A stretch of 64,000 nt of DNA, taken from CAXBNB01 sp049115735 (lineage in GTDB: Bacteria; Bacteroidota; Bacteroidia; Cytophagales; Cyclobacteriaceae). The stretch is taken from the NCBI GenBank assembly GCA_049115735.1, contig JAGDZP010000010.1:186001-250000 (forward strand). Direction: 5' to 3'. A program made the translations under genes and the position numbers. The notes under the pieces were generated by a model, which saw nothing but the letters and a program-made list of their open reading frames with translations, had not been told where the DNA came from and did not search any database. Positions within the stretch are counted from its first letter, which is position 1. Each line of letters starts with the position of its first letter. Positions 43,262-53,343 of the stretch are shown here, piece after piece.

Positions 43262-46200
43262 TTAGGTAGAAATATTGTACTCAACTTCTTCCAGTCTGTC
43301 TAGCTTTTGAAGCAATTCGTCAGCTGGGTCGACCTTGAATTTTCGCGATAGTAATTTGGCGGTTTTGCCGTTTTCTTTATCCCGAATATTTACTTTGAAA
43401 TCACAAGTCCCTGTGTGGTTGCTCGCTAGGTCAATTATTTCCCTTACAATCACTTCATTGAGATTGTTCAAATCAATTTGAAGATTGATGCCTTTGGTTA
43501 ACTTTTCTCTTACTTCCGATAGCAAGCTGATGTCCCTGATCTTAAATTCCAACTCTCCACCTTTCCACCTGGTCTGGACACCTCCTTGAATATAGAGCGC
43601 CCAGTCCGGTGTGAAGAACTCTTTGAATTTGACATAGTCATCAGAGAAAAGGAAGAAAGTATAACTGTCCGTAAAATCTTGAATGGTGAGTGTGCCAAAG
43701 GGCTTGCCTGTTTTGGTCATGCGATGGTTCACCTCAGTTACTATGCCGGCTAATTTGATATTGCCCTTTCTTTGGAGGTCTTCAAGGCTTTCATTCAACT
43801 CAGAAATAGTTGCATTACAAAACTTGTTGGCTTCAAACTTAAATTGGTCAAGAGGATGGCCGGATATATATAGACCGACAACTTCCTTTTCGATTTTTAA
43901 CTTGTCCAGCTCAGTATAAGGCTCTACATCTGGCACTTTGGGTGCTGGTATCGACACACCAGTGTCACCACCGAATAGGGATGCCTGTGCACTCTGTTTT
44001 TCCTGTTCAACCTTTGAGGCGTATTTAATCGCATTTTCGATCAGGCTGGGATCACCATTGTCCGTCAGTAAGTACTGTCGCCTATGGTATGAGTTGAAGC
44101 AATCAAATGCACCTGACATGGCCAATGCCTCGAATGTCTTTTTGTTCACTGATTTGAGATTTACTCTAATCGCAAAATCAAAAATATCTTCAAAGGATCC
44201 ATTTTCATTTCTATCATCAATGATCGCAGTTACTGCCGAATCGCCAGTTCCTTTTATAGCTCCCAATCCAAATCGAATTTGGCCTTCCTTGTTTACTTTG
44301 AAATTAACCCCCGATTCGTTTACATGAGGGCCAAGCACTTTGATGCCTCGGTTGCGGCATTCTTCCATAAAGAAGCTAACCTTCTCAATGTTGCTTTGGT
44401 TGTGCGTGAGTACAGCGGCCATATATTCTTCAGGGTAATTGGCCTTGAGATAAGCTGTGTGATAGGCCACCACCGAATAACAGGTAGAGTGTGACTTGTT
44501 GAAGGCATAAGCCGCAAACGCCTCCCAGTCGGTCCATACTTTTTCGACCACCTTGGCGTCATGTCCTCTTTCTGCACAACCGGCCACAAACTTGGGTTTG
44601 AGTTCATCAATTATTTCCTTCTTCTTTTTACCCATCCCTTTCCTGAGGGCATCAGCCTGGCCTTTGGTAAAGCCAGCCAGCTTTTGGGATAGGAGCATCA
44701 CTTGCTCCTGATAAACTGTGATACCATAGGTCTCAGCAAGATATTCTTCCATATCAGCCAGTGGATAATCTATGGTTTCACTTCCGTGTTTCCTGGCAAT
44801 GAAGTTAGGAATGTACTCCATCGGGCCTGGCCGATATAGTGCGTTCATGGCAATTAAATCCTCGAAACGATCAGGTTTCAAAGAGCGCAAGTGCTTTTGC
44901 ATGCCCGGTGACTCAAACTGGAAAGTACCGTTTGTTTCACCTCTTTGATAGAGTTCATAAGTTTTCTGGTCATCCAGCGGTATTGTGTCTGGATCAATAA
45001 CAATACCATGCCTTTCCTTAACATTAGAAATTGCACTTTTGATAATGGAAAGTGTTTTGAGTCCCAAGAAATCCATTTTCAACATCCCGGCATTCTCCAC
45101 CACACTGTTATCAAACTGCGTAACGAGCAAATCCGCATCTTTGGCTGTGGCCACAGGGATGAAGTTGGTAATGTCTTCGGGAGTGATAATCACACCACAA
45201 GCATGAATACCTGTATTCCGTACAGATCCCTCTAGTATTTTGGCTTGTTGAACAACTTCCGCTTTTGGGCCAGTACTTTTATGTAATTCCTTTAACTCTT
45301 TTACTTCTTCGAATGCCTTGTCAAGGGTTGTTCCTGGTCGTTCCGGAACAAGTTTAGCTATTGCGTCAGTTTCTGGTAATGACAAATCCATGACACGCCC
45401 AGCATCTCTTATAGCAGACTTGGCAGCCATAGTACCATAGGTAATAATCTGTGCTACCTGATTGGAGCCATACTTTTCAATAACATATTGAATAACCTTG
45501 TCTCGGCCTTCATCATCAAAATCAATGTCAATATCAGGAAGGGATACCCGGTCAGGATTTAGAAACCTCTCAAACAGGAGGTCATAGGCTATGGGGTCAA
45601 CATTGGTGATACCGATGCAGTAGGCTACCGCTGATCCAGCAGCAGAACCCCGTCCTGGTCCAACGGATACACCCATTTCCCGAGCCTTGGAAGTGAAATC
45701 CTGCACGATAAGAAAGTAACCGGGGTAGCCTGTATTCTCTATGGTTGCAAGCTCAAAGTCCAGCCTTTCCTCAATTTCAGCCGTGACTTCTCCGTAGCGA
45801 TTTTTGGCCCCTTCATAGGTTAGATGTTTTAAGTATTTATTTTCTCCTCGCTTGCCTCCATCTTTTGAATCTTCTTCAAATTTGAATTCTTCTGGAATAT
45901 CGTATTCCGGTAGGAGTACATCCCTTTTGAGTTCGTAGGATACTATTTTGTCTATCAGCCCATCAATATTCTCAACAGCTTCTGGTAAATCAGCAAAAAG
46001 GGATTTCATTTCTTCCTGAGATTTGAAATAAAACTCCTGATTGGGTAGTGCATCGCGGTATGCCCGCCCATGGCCCACTGGGTCGTTGATACTTTTGTTT
46101 TCTTTGATACAAAGGAGTACATCGTGAGCTCTGGATTGCTCTTTGTCTATATAGAATACATCATTACAGGCGATGATTTTGGTACCATACTTTTTGGCAA

Positions 46201-47479
46201 ATCGAATTAGTACTTCATTCAAGTGTTCTTCTTCTTCAAGGCCATGACGGTTGATTTCCACATAGAAATCTTCTCCAAAGTGCTTGTGCCACCACTGAAA
46301 TACTTCTTCCGCCTGCTGCTCTCCAATATTCAGAATGAGGTAGGGAATCTCGCTCTTCAACCCTCCGGTTAGTGCAATTACATCTTCTTTGTACTCCAGA
46401 ATGAGTTCCTTGTCAATCCTGGGATATAGGCCATATAATCCTTCTACATAAGCACGAGAGCTTAACTTGGCCAGGTTGTGGTAGCCGTTCTTGTTCTTAG
46501 CCAGCAAAACCTGTCGAGACATCTTATCAGGATTGTCCTTTGTGAATTTGGTAGTCAATCGATCTTCGGAGACATAAAACTCACATCCAAGAATGGGTTT
46601 GATGCCGGCAGCCAAAGCTCCTTGAACAAACTTGTAGCCCCCAAACATATTGCCCAGGTCGGTTAGGCCAACGGCTGGCATATGCAATTCCTTGGCTTTG
46701 CTGATAATTGATTTTACATCTCCTGTGGCCTGTAGAACAGAATACTGAGAGTGAACATGCAGGTGACTGAAGCTAGCCTTAATGTCTGCGGCAGCTGATT
46801 CATTGTTTGTTTTTAGGTTGTTGTCATCCTTTTGCGCAAAATTGGCTTCAGCTAATTTTGGAGCCTCATATTTGACTTCAGATGCAGGAGTGTCATCCAG
46901 TGGTTTGATAACACCTTCTGTGATTAACCCGAAAAAACATTTCGTTGTGGCATCTACATCATAAGCTGCATCGTGAGCTTCATCGAAAGGGACCCCAAAA
47001 AGTTTGGTGTGTAATTCCGTAAGAGTTGGCCATTTGAATTTGCCTCCTCGTCCGCCGGGTAGCGCCGTGTATTCGGTTGCTTCTTCCTTGGTGTCAATGC
47101 AATTCTTGTCTTCGAGAATGTTCGTCATCGACTTTCTCAAATATTCGCACCCGACTATGTTGTTGTCAAACTCAATATTATGACCAATAGTCGCTTCGGC
47201 TCTGTCAACATCTTTTTGAAATTCTTCTAAAACAAACTTCAGATCATGGCCGTCTTGCTCTGCTCTTGCTGTTGATATTCCATGAATTTTCTGAGCATTA
47301 AATGGAATGGTGTAGCCTTCTGGTTTTACGATGTAATTCTCCGCTGCGATAAGCGAACCGTCATTGGCATGGAGTTGCCAGGCAATCTGAACCATTCTCG
47401 GCCAGTTATCAAAATCAGTTAGTGGAGCGTTGTAATTCTTTGGAAGTCCGGTGGTCTCGGTATCAAATATCAGATACAT
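43262..47479 (-). CDS. dnaE: DNA polymerase III alpha subunit with fused N-terminal DEDDh exonuclease
   Basis: 1405 residues, about 230 longer than ordinary DnaE. Residues 1-200 are a DnaQ-like 3'-5' exonuclease: FDTETTGLP (Asp6, Glu8), GHNIEFDNNIV and HDAAYDVDAT supply the DEDDh residues. The PHP domain follows from about 240 (HLHVHSQYS), but several metal-site residues are altered: TDLGN for TDHGN, NDVFY for NDxHY, and TGGLKSE for SGC-like. The polymerase core is intact with PDIDIDFDDEGRD near 650, then GRGSAAGS, and a C-terminal OB/tau-binding part. Proofreading probably resides in the fused domain rather than in PHP or a separate epsilon. Confidence 0.95.
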   Translation of the reverse strand: MYLIFDTETTGLPKNYNAPLTDFDNWPRMVQIAWQLHANDGSLIAAENYIVKPEGYTIPFNAQKIHGISTARAEQDGHDLKFVLEEFQKDVDRAEATIGHNIEFDNNIVGCEYLRKSMTNILEDKNCIDTKEEATEYTALPGGRGGKFKWPTLTELHTKLFGVPFDEAHDAAYDVDATTKCFFGLITEGVIKPLDDTPASEVKYEAPKLAEANFAQKDDNNLKTNNESAAADIKASFSHLHVHSQYSVLQATGDVKSIISKAKELHMPAVGLTDLGNMFGGYKFVQGALAAGIKPILGCEFYVSEDRLTTKFTKDNPDKMSRQVLLAKNKNGYHNLAKLSSRAYVEGLYGLYPRIDKELILEYKEDVIALTGGLKSEIPYLILNIGEQQAEEVFQWWHKHFGEDFYVEINRHGLEEEEHLNEVLIRFAKKYGTKIIACNDVFYIDKEQSRAHDVLLCIKENKSINDPVGHGRAYRDALPNQEFYFKSQEEMKSLFADLPEAVENIDGLIDKIVSYELKRDVLLPEYDIPEEFKFEEDSKDGGKRGENKYLKHLTYEGAKNRYGEVTAEIEERLDFELATIENTGYPGYFLIVQDFTSKAREMGVSVGPGRGSAAGSAVAYCIGITNVDPIAYDLLFERFLNPDRVSLPDIDIDFDDEGRDKVIQYVIEKYGSNQVAQIITYGTMAAKSAIRDAGRVMDLSLPETDAIAKLVPERPGTTLDKAFEEVKELKELHKSTGPKAEVVQQAKILEGSVRNTGIHACGVIITPEDITNFIPVATAKDADLLVTQFDNSVVENAGMLKMDFLGLKTLSIIKSAISNVKERHGIVIDPDTIPLDDQKTYELYQRGETNGTFQFESPGMQKHLRSLKPDRFEDLIAMNALYRPGPMEYIPNFIARKHGSETIDYPLADMEEYLAETYGITVYQEQVMLLSQKLAGFTKGQADALRKGMGKKKKEIIDELKPKFVAGCAERGHDAKVVEKVWTDWEAFAAYAFNKSHSTCYSVVAYHTAYLKANYPEEYMAAVLTHNQSNIEKVSFFMEECRNRGIKVLGPHVNESGVNFKVNKEGQIRFGLGAIKGTGDSAVTAIIDDRNENGSFEDIFDFAIRVNLKSVNKKTFEALAMSGAFDCFNSYHRRQYLLTDNGDPSLIENAIKYASKVEQEKQSAQASLFGGDTGVSIPAPKVPDVEPYTELDKLKIEKEVVGLYISGHPLDQFKFEANKFCNATISELNESLEDLQRKGNIKLAGIVTEVNHRMTKTGKPFGTLTIQDFTDSYTFFLFSDDYVKFKEFFTPDWALYIQGGVQTRWKGGELEFKIRDISLLSEVREKLTKGINLQIDLNNLNEVIVREIIDLASNHTGTCDFKVNIRDKENGKTAKLLSRKFKVDPADELLQKLDRLEEVEYNIST

Positions 47480-47635
47480 GTATTAGCAGTCTATAAAGTC
47501 AACGAATCTTTAAAATTGATCATTAATAATTACATATCGAATAGAGCTGGGTTTTAGTTTTCCACATTCCGAATGATCGATTCGAAATTTTGTGATTTCA
47601 GAGAAAACAAATATTTCAATTAGTTTCGTCTTTGC

Positions 47636-47643
47636 TAAGTTTG
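47636..47643 (+). promoter_or_regulatory. Possible Bacteroidota -7 box upstream of yebC
   Basis: TAAGTTTG matches the Bacteroidota TAnnTTTG -7 consensus and lies 29 bases before the yebC ATG. No good -33 TTTG is at the right distance (the best is TTTC near 47614), so this is weak. It lies in the divergent gap between dnaE and yebC. Confidence 0.3.
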
Positions 47644-47672
47644 TTGTCAGATCAAAATTTAATAATTAGAGA

Positions 47673-48380
47673 ATGGGAAGAGCATTTGAATTTCGAAAGG
47701 GAAGAAAAATGAAGCGTTGGGCGCACATGTCCAAAACATTTACAAGAATAGGAAAAGATATCACCATTGCTGTGAAGGCCAGCGGCCCAGATCCAGACAC
47801 CAACTCCCGACTTAGAGCGATCCTTCAGAATGCTAAAGCTGAAAATATGCCCAAGGACAATATTGAAAGGGCAATCAAGAAAGCATCAGATAAAGATACT
47901 TCAGACTACAAAGAAACCTTATTTGAAGGATATGCACCACATGGAATAGCTGTATTGGTAGAGACCGCAACAGACAACAACAACAGGACAGTGGCGAATG
48001 TGCGAAGCTATTTTAATAAATGTAGCGGCAGTCTGGGAACTTCAGGTTCTGTAGAGTTTATGTTTGAGCACAAGTGTCATTTTAAAATTGACAAAGCAGA
48101 CAGGGATATAGAAGAGTTGGAATTGGAGTTGATAGATTTTGGAGCAGAGGAAGTATTTGAAGAAGATGATAGCATCATGATTTACGGTGAGTTCAGTAAT
48201 TATGGTTCCCTTCAGAAAGGGTTGGAAGAAATGGTTATAGAAATAATTAGCTCCGGCTTTGAACGCATCCCATCGACTACAAAAGAACTAACCGAAGAGC
48301 AAGTAGAGGAAGTAGATAAGCTTCTTGAGAAACTCGAAGAAGACGAAGACGTACAAAACGTCTATCACACGATGGCATAA
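47673..48380 (+). CDS. YebC/PmpR family protein
   Basis: 235 residues. MGRAFEFRKGRKMKRWAHMSKTF, NSRLRAILQNAKAENMPKDNIERAI (in part) and YEGYAPHGIAVLVE-like LFEGYAPHGIAVLVET are the standard features of YebC. Members have been described as transcription regulators and, more recently, as translation factors for stalled ribosomes. It is divergent from dnaE. No ruvC is adjacent as in other phyla. Confidence 0.95.
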   Translation: MGRAFEFRKGRKMKRWAHMSKTFTRIGKDITIAVKASGPDPDTNSRLRAILQNAKAENMPKDNIERAIKKASDKDTSDYKETLFEGYAPHGIAVLVETATDNNNRTVANVRSYFNKCSGSLGTSGSVEFMFEHKCHFKIDKADRDIEELELELIDFGAEEVFEEDDSIMIYGEFSNYGSLQKGLEEMVIEIISSGFERIPSTTKELTEEQVEEVDKLLEKLEEDEDVQNVYHTMA

Positions 48381-48436
48381 TATCACATTAAGTGAGTTGC
48401 TGTTGATGGATTGGATTAACAAATAGAAACTACCGA

Positions 48437-49303
48437 ATGATCAATCTATTTCAGGATATTAAGCAAGGTTTGAACTTTAACAAGTTCAAATTGGAGGAGT
48501 TGCTTTTCGTGGAATACACTTGTCCAATACCTGATGAAGAGATTGCTATTTGGACTGAATCAGATTATATTATTCACGTCTTGAGTGGAGAAAAGACCTG
48601 GCGCACGATTGATGGTGTGATTCATGCTGCCCCTGGTGATACGGTTTATGTGAGAAAAGGGGCCTCCCTAATGCGTCAATATTTTTATGAAGACTTCTGT
48701 ATGTTGGGATTTTTTGTATCTAACAATTTCATAAAGAATACTGTCAATGAAGTGAGAGGTAAAATGCCATTGAAAGCAGAAGAGGGGACTGGTGACTTCT
48801 ATATTGGTAGAATTTCAAAGACACCACTGCTACATTCTTATTTTCAGGGAATGCTGCCCTATTTTGGCAGTGATCAGAAACCAGCCAATTCTTTACTTGA
48901 GCTAAAGTTTAAGGAACTGTTTATTAGCCTTTTGAATAGTGAAGGTAATGAACCTTTGGTCAGGTACTTTCTTAACCTTGCTGACGAAGGAGAGGATTCT
49001 TTACCAACGATTATGGAAAGGAATTTTATATTCAATCTTTCGCTGGAACAATACGCACAGCTTTGTCATAGGTCTTTATCTTCATTCAAAAGAGATTTTC
49101 AAAAATACTACAATTCCACTCCCGGAAAGTGGTTATTATCCAAAAGACTAGACCGTGCGGCTATGCTTCTACATGACGAAAGCACCAATGTATCTAGAGT
49201 GGCTTTTGAATCTGGTTTTGAAGATACGGCTCACTTCAGCCGGGCATTCAAAGAGAAATTTGGTGATTCGCCACTAAACTACAGAAAGAGTCTTTCAGCT
49301 TAA
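48437..49303 (+). CDS. AraC family transcriptional regulator with cupin-like N-terminal domain
   Basis: 288 residues. The first 170 form a cupin-like sensor (IIHVLSGEKTWRTIDGVIHAAPGDTVYVRKG), resembling ExsA-type AraC proteins. Two helix-turn-helix motifs fill the C-terminus (LEQYAQLCHRSLSSFKRDFQKYYN and TNVSRVAFESGFEDTAHFSRAFKEKFG, quoted in part). It is upstream of the acyl-CoA dehydrogenase gene, 114 bases away, and may control it. The ligand is unknown. Confidence 0.9.
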   Translation: MINLFQDIKQGLNFNKFKLEELLFVEYTCPIPDEEIAIWTESDYIIHVLSGEKTWRTIDGVIHAAPGDTVYVRKGASLMRQYFYEDFCMLGFFVSNNFIKNTVNEVRGKMPLKAEEGTGDFYIGRISKTPLLHSYFQGMLPYFGSDQKPANSLLELKFKELFISLLNSEGNEPLVRYFLNLADEGEDSLPTIMERNFIFNLSLEQYAQLCHRSLSSFKRDFQKYYNSTPGKWLLSKRLDRAAMLLHDESTNVSRVAFESGFEDTAHFSRAFKEKFGDSPLNYRKSLSA

Positions 49304-49417
49304 TTGAGGCTTTTTTCCATCTGAACTTCTTAGTCAAATCCTTGGACTTTACAGTCAATAAGATTTTTCTTATTCGATATTCCTTTGTTGCATAGTTTGA
49401 ACAAAACCCTAAAAAAC

Positions 49418-50536
49418 ATGCAAACATCAACGAAAATCGATTGGATTGAAAGAGTACAATCCATTGGAAATCAACTGACAGAGAATGGTATCAAGAGTGA
49501 TCAAAATGCAGTATTTGTAGAAGAGAATTATTCTTTGTTAAAAGAGCTTGGAGTCTTCACAGCAACTATTCCCATGGAACTGGGAGGTGCCGGAGTATCT
49601 CACAGTACTATGTGTGAAATTATTAAGCATGTAGCTCAGTATGATGCTTCTACCGCATTGGCCATGTCTATGCACCAGCATCTACTGGCTACTATGATCT
49701 GGAAGTATCAGCAAGGAAAAGGAGGGGAAGAAACCCTAATGAAAATTGCTGATAAGAATCTTGTATTGATCAGCACGGGAGCAAGAGATTGGCTGGATAG
49801 CAACGGCGAAATGCGAAGAACTAAAGGAGGCTATTTGATGAGTGGTTACAAACATTTCGCTAGTCAGTCGATATATGGCGATTTGGCGGTAACGAGTGCT
49901 CCTTTTAATCATGAAACAGAAGGAGATCAAGTATTGCACTTTGCCGTACCGATGAAATCGGAAGGAGTGAGCCTGCTCAACGATTGGGATACCATGGGTA
50001 TGCGAGGAACTGGTTCTCAAACCATCGTATTTAAAGATGTATTCGTTCCTGAGTCTTCTATATCACTAGTAAGAAGGCAAGGCGCGTTTCATCCATTTTG
50101 GAATATAGTACTTGGTGTTGCCATGCCCTTTATAATGTCTGCTTATGTAGGTATTGCCAAAAAGGCTTTCAACATCACGAAAGAGGGACTTCAAAAGCAA
50201 AAGTCCTTAAAACCTCATATTGCGTATCAACTTGGTGAGATGTACAATGAGCTATGCAAGGCTGAAGTAATGCATAAGGATATGGTCGCTCTGGCCAATG
50301 ACTTGAAACTGCAGCCTGTCGATAGGCTAGGGGTAGAAGTATTGACCAGAAAAACCAATGTGGCAAACGCATGTATCAGTGTTGTGTCCAAAGCCTTTGA
50401 TACTCTCGGTGGTAAGGCCTACTACAGAAAGACAGGTATTGAACGTCTGTTTAAAGATGTACAGGGAGCCAGGTATCATCCCTTATCTGAGAAGGATCAG
50501 CAATCATTTGTTGGAGAGTACTTATTGAAAAACTAA
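49418..50536 (+). CDS. Acyl-CoA dehydrogenase family flavoprotein
   Basis: 372 residues from ATG 49418; the frame opens at a TTG 11 codons earlier but that lies in AT-rich DNA. The ACAD fold is visible: MCEIIKHVAQYDASTALAMSMH, the flavin-binding LLNDWDTMGMRGTGSQTI, then a C-terminal helix domain with FDTLGGKAYYRKTGIERLFKD. It would oxidise an acyl-CoA or an acyl-CoA-like substrate. The exact substrate is not predictable. Its neighbour is an AraC regulator. Confidence 0.87.
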   Translation: MQTSTKIDWIERVQSIGNQLTENGIKSDQNAVFVEENYSLLKELGVFTATIPMELGGAGVSHSTMCEIIKHVAQYDASTALAMSMHQHLLATMIWKYQQGKGGEETLMKIADKNLVLISTGARDWLDSNGEMRRTKGGYLMSGYKHFASQSIYGDLAVTSAPFNHETEGDQVLHFAVPMKSEGVSLLNDWDTMGMRGTGSQTIVFKDVFVPESSISLVRRQGAFHPFWNIVLGVAMPFIMSAYVGIAKKAFNITKEGLQKQKSLKPHIAYQLGEMYNELCKAEVMHKDMVALANDLKLQPVDRLGVEVLTRKTNVANACISVVSKAFDTLGGKAYYRKTGIERLFKDVQGARYHPLSEKDQQSFVGEYLLKN

Positions 50537-50662
50537 GCCTTCCAACCATTCTCCATTTTACAGAGTTTTCATTTCGGGTGATAATAGATTGCCCGGGTGA
50601 AGACCATTTATACAAACTAATATCAAACGATTTAAAAGTTAAAGGTGATTAGTACTGCAAAA

Positions 50663-50938
50663 ATGAAACAAATAGTTGACGGTAGAATAGACAAACTGAA
50701 AACGTTATTTTTCAAGCAAATAAGAGGCAAGGTGGTTGACAAACATATGGTGCCAGAGCATGTACATGAAGTAGAATACTACAGTTCCTTACTGGGAACG
50801 GCCACTACCAAAAAAAGAAAAATACCACTTACCTATATATTTATGATTCGTTCAACGGATAGCCATGAACTAATTAAGGTTGAAGTGAACGCGGAGGCTT
50901 ATCTTGCTCATGGAGTAGGTGAGTACTATTGGGTATAG
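50663..50938 (+). CDS. Small hypothetical protein
   Basis: 91 residues from ATG 50663 (the frame also allows a GTG at 50645). It is basic at the N-terminus (GRIDKLKTLFFKQIRGK) and has an acidic C-terminus. No domain recognised. It is separated from the acyl-CoA dehydrogenase stop by about 126 bases. Codon use looks like its neighbours, so it is probably a real gene. Confidence 0.55.
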   Translation: MKQIVDGRIDKLKTLFFKQIRGKVVDKHMVPEHVHEVEYYSSLLGTATTKKRKIPLTYIFMIRSTDSHELIKVEVNAEAYLAHGVGEYYWV

Positions 50939-51006
50939 CTGGCTGAATTATCCAAATAGCAAGATTCGTCATACAGGCTTAATCGGCCTCTACTTATCTT
51001 TGAAAT

Positions 51007-51621
51007 ATGGACGACAGAATCTGCCAGGTGCTGGATTACATTGAGGATCATCTTGATTCGAAGTTAAGCTTGGAGCATTTGGCTCAGGTGGCCTGTATGT
51101 CAGAGAGCCATTTTCACCGCTCGTTTAAAAAAGAAACCGGTCGTACGTCGCTCAAGTTTATTGAAGAAATAAAAATGAGTAAGGCTTATGGAATCATTAT
51201 TTCCGGTTCTAAAAAAGTACATGAGATCACGTCTGAATTGGGCTATAGCGATTATGAAACCTTTAGCCGTGTTTTTAAAAAGTACCATTTCATTGCACCT
51301 GATGACCTGAAGGCTATTGCCCAGAAAATAAAGTCCGATACAGGTGCAGGGTCTGATGAACTAATCATTAAGACCCTTGAAGTAGACGATGTTCATGAAA
51401 TAGAGTTGGCTATGGAGCACCTGGCTGATAAATTAAGGGAATTGTATATCGCTAAAGGATTGACGGAAGACGACATCAAAAACGCCAAAGTGATGTCCAT
51501 TACCCCAAAAGGAGAAAGTACGATTCCTCATCAACAGCTGGTGAAAAACAAGTTTATTGTGCAGGAGAATCAGAAAATATGGCAGCAACTATTAAATAAG
51601 ATAGAAAATGGAAATAGCTAA
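51007..51621 (+). CDS. AraC family regulator with N-terminal HTH
   Basis: 204 residues. The DNA-binding domain is at the N-terminus (MDDRICQVLDYIEDHLDSKLSLEHLAQVACMSESHFHRSF in part; second HTH around YSDYETFSRVFKKYH), followed by a helical C-terminal part with no domain I recognise. It lacks a sensor domain in front, unlike the regulator at 48437. The stop overlaps the start of the CPBP gene by 14 bases, so they are co-translated. It may regulate that membrane protease gene. Confidence 0.87.
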   Translation: MDDRICQVLDYIEDHLDSKLSLEHLAQVACMSESHFHRSFKKETGRTSLKFIEEIKMSKAYGIIISGSKKVHEITSELGYSDYETFSRVFKKYHFIAPDDLKAIAQKIKSDTGAGSDELIIKTLEVDDVHEIELAMEHLADKLRELYIAKGLTEDDIKNAKVMSITPKGESTIPHQQLVKNKFIVQENQKIWQQLLNKIENGNS

Positions 51622-52318
51622 TTTATCCATCGGTGTAGCTCTGGTTGTTGGGCTGATATTTCCTGTAATAGCAATATTAGAGGGCAAAAAGACCCATCAA
51701 TTGCTTTTGACCCAACCGGACAAAAAACCTTATGTATTTCGACTTACTGCAATTCAACTCATAGTTCTATCCATTGTTTCGTTGTTGCCTATACTGTTTG
51801 GGCACTTTTCGTTAAATGACGTTGGTTTGGGTTTTGTATGGCAGCCTTTTTATATCTTTTTGTTGTTTGGAATTTGCCTTCTGGTTTGGTGGTTATTAGG
51901 CAAACTATCCCTTAACTCAGAAAGTGCTGAAAAGTTCTTATCACAATCGGAGCGCATTAAATTCTTGTTGCCAACCAATCAAAGGGAATATAAGATCATG
52001 GCTGTGGTCTCATTTATTGCTGGTGTTTGTGAAGAGATAGTATACAGAGGCTTTTTATTCTTCTTTTTGAATAGCTATCTACCGCTTTTGCCTGCGCTTC
52101 TACTTGCCAATCTTCCTTTTGCATTGGCCCATTTAACTACCACAGGATTAAAAAACACCATACAGGCATTTGTTCTTGGATTAATATTCTCCGGAGCATA
52201 CCTGCTAACCGGGTCTTTATGGCTTTCTATTCTTCTTCATATTCTCGTTGACCTTTACTCTACAACGCTTTCTTACAAGGCCAATAAGTCATTGAAAAAT
52301 GTTTCGATAAATAATTAG
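51608..52318 (+). CDS. CPBP family intramembrane glutamic endopeptidase
   Basis: 236 residues, about seven hydrophobic segments. The three CPBP motifs are present: EEIVYRGFL (motif 1, EExxxR), FALAHL (motif 2, FxxxH), and LHILVDLY (motif 3, HxxxD). Members cleave substrate helices or prenylated proteins; the substrate here is unknown. The start overlaps the AraC gene by 14 bases. Confidence 0.92.
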   Translation: MEIANLSIGVALVVGLIFPVIAILEGKKTHQLLLTQPDKKPYVFRLTAIQLIVLSIVSLLPILFGHFSLNDVGLGFVWQPFYIFLLFGICLLVWWLLGKLSLNSESAEKFLSQSERIKFLLPTNQREYKIMAVVSFIAGVCEEIVYRGFLFFFLNSYLPLLPALLLANLPFALAHLTTTGLKNTIQAFVLGLIFSGAYLLTGSLWLSILLHILVDLYSTTLSYKANKSLKNVSINN

Positions 52319-52377
52319 TTAAGCCTTAGTATTTTTGTTGTGAAGAAATTCTTCAAAAAAAAACAACAAACCACTCA

Positions 52378-53343
52378 ATGATGGGCATTGATCAGATCAA
52401 GATTATCAAGAATAGGTCGGATATTGGTGCCGGTACCAGAGGATCTGATATGGGTATTGACGCCATAGAGGTGGCTGCCATTAATAGAGAGAATTATTAC
52501 TTTGATAATCATCCTTTTGAGGATATTCCTACGCACAATGAAACGGTTTACGATAAGGTAAAAACAACCTTTGCCAAGCGGATAGGTTATGTGCACGAGC
52601 AATGCGATCGTGTTTGCAAGTCCATTAGCACTAATCTCAAATCAGGTAATTTCCCCATTTTATTATCCGGTGATCACTCATCCGCACTGGGTACTATGAG
52701 TGGTATCAAGGCTGCCTTTCCTGACAAAAGAATGGGTGTTGTGTGGATTGATGCTCATGCCGACATTCATTCTCCGTACACGTCTCCCTCCGGTAATGTG
52801 CATGGTATGCCAGTAGCAGCTGCATTAGGAATAGATAATAAAGAATTTCAAGTCAATGAAGTGGTAGATGAGACCGTGTTTCATTGGGAGGAGATGAAAA
52901 GGATTGGAGTGGATGGACCAAAATTGTTGCCAGAAGATATTATCTATTTCGGGGTTCGAGATACCGAAGAAGCTGAAGACAGGCAGATACAAAAACTTAG
53001 TCTTAGAAACTATAAAGTATCTGAGGTAAGGCATAGAGGCATGGCTGTTTGTATTGAAGAGGCTAAAGTGGTGTTAAGCTCTTGCGATATCATTTATGTT
53101 TCTTTCGATGTGGATAGCATGGATTGTAATTTGATTTCTAAAGGCACTGGTACACCCGTCTCAAAGGGTTTTGATCAATATGAAATCATCCATCTTGTAG
53201 AAGGTTTCATTGAGACTGGTAAAATCGTTTGTCTTGAAGTGGTTGAGATAAACCCATTGCTCGATCTGAAAGGAAACAAAATGGCCGAAACGGCTTTCGA
53301 GGTTCTAGATGCAGTGACGACAAAACTCAAATCCATTTTGTAA
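52378..53343 (+). CDS. Arginase family ureohydrolase
   Basis: 321 residues. Metal and substrate sites are clear: LLSGDHSSALGT, WIDAHADIHSPYTSPSGNVHG (quoted in part) and SFDVDSMDCNL, giving the binuclear manganese ligands. The SGNVHG loop favours arginase over agmatinase or formimidoylglutamase. It would hydrolyse L-arginine to ornithine and urea. The ACT-domain gene begins at the next base after the stop, so the two are translated together. No urease is seen. Confidence 0.9.
   Translation: MMGIDQIKIIKNRSDIGAGTRGSDMGIDAIEVAAINRENYYFDNHPFEDIPTHNETVYDKVKTTFAKRIGYVHEQCDRVCKSISTNLKSGNFPILLSGDHSSALGTMSGIKAAFPDKRMGVVWIDAHADIHSPYTSPSGNVHGMPVAAALGIDNKEFQVNEVVDETVFHWEEMKRIGVDGPKLLPEDIIYFGVRDTEEAEDRQIQKLSLRNYKVSEVRHRGMAVCIEEAKVVLSSCDIIYVSFDVDSMDCNLISKGTGTPVSKGFDQYEIIHLVEGFIETGKIVCLEVVEINPLLDLKGNKMAETAFEVLDAVTTKLKSIL

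Noticed and set aside
49248..49430. Antisense 60-codon ORF between the AraC and acyl-CoA dehydrogenase genes
   Set aside because: It spans the end of one gene and start of the next on the other strand, with no family feature.
50995..51002. TATCTTTG as a -7 box for the AraC gene at 51007
   Set aside because: It ends four bases before the start codon, so the transcript would begin inside or at the ORF; no matching -33 element.
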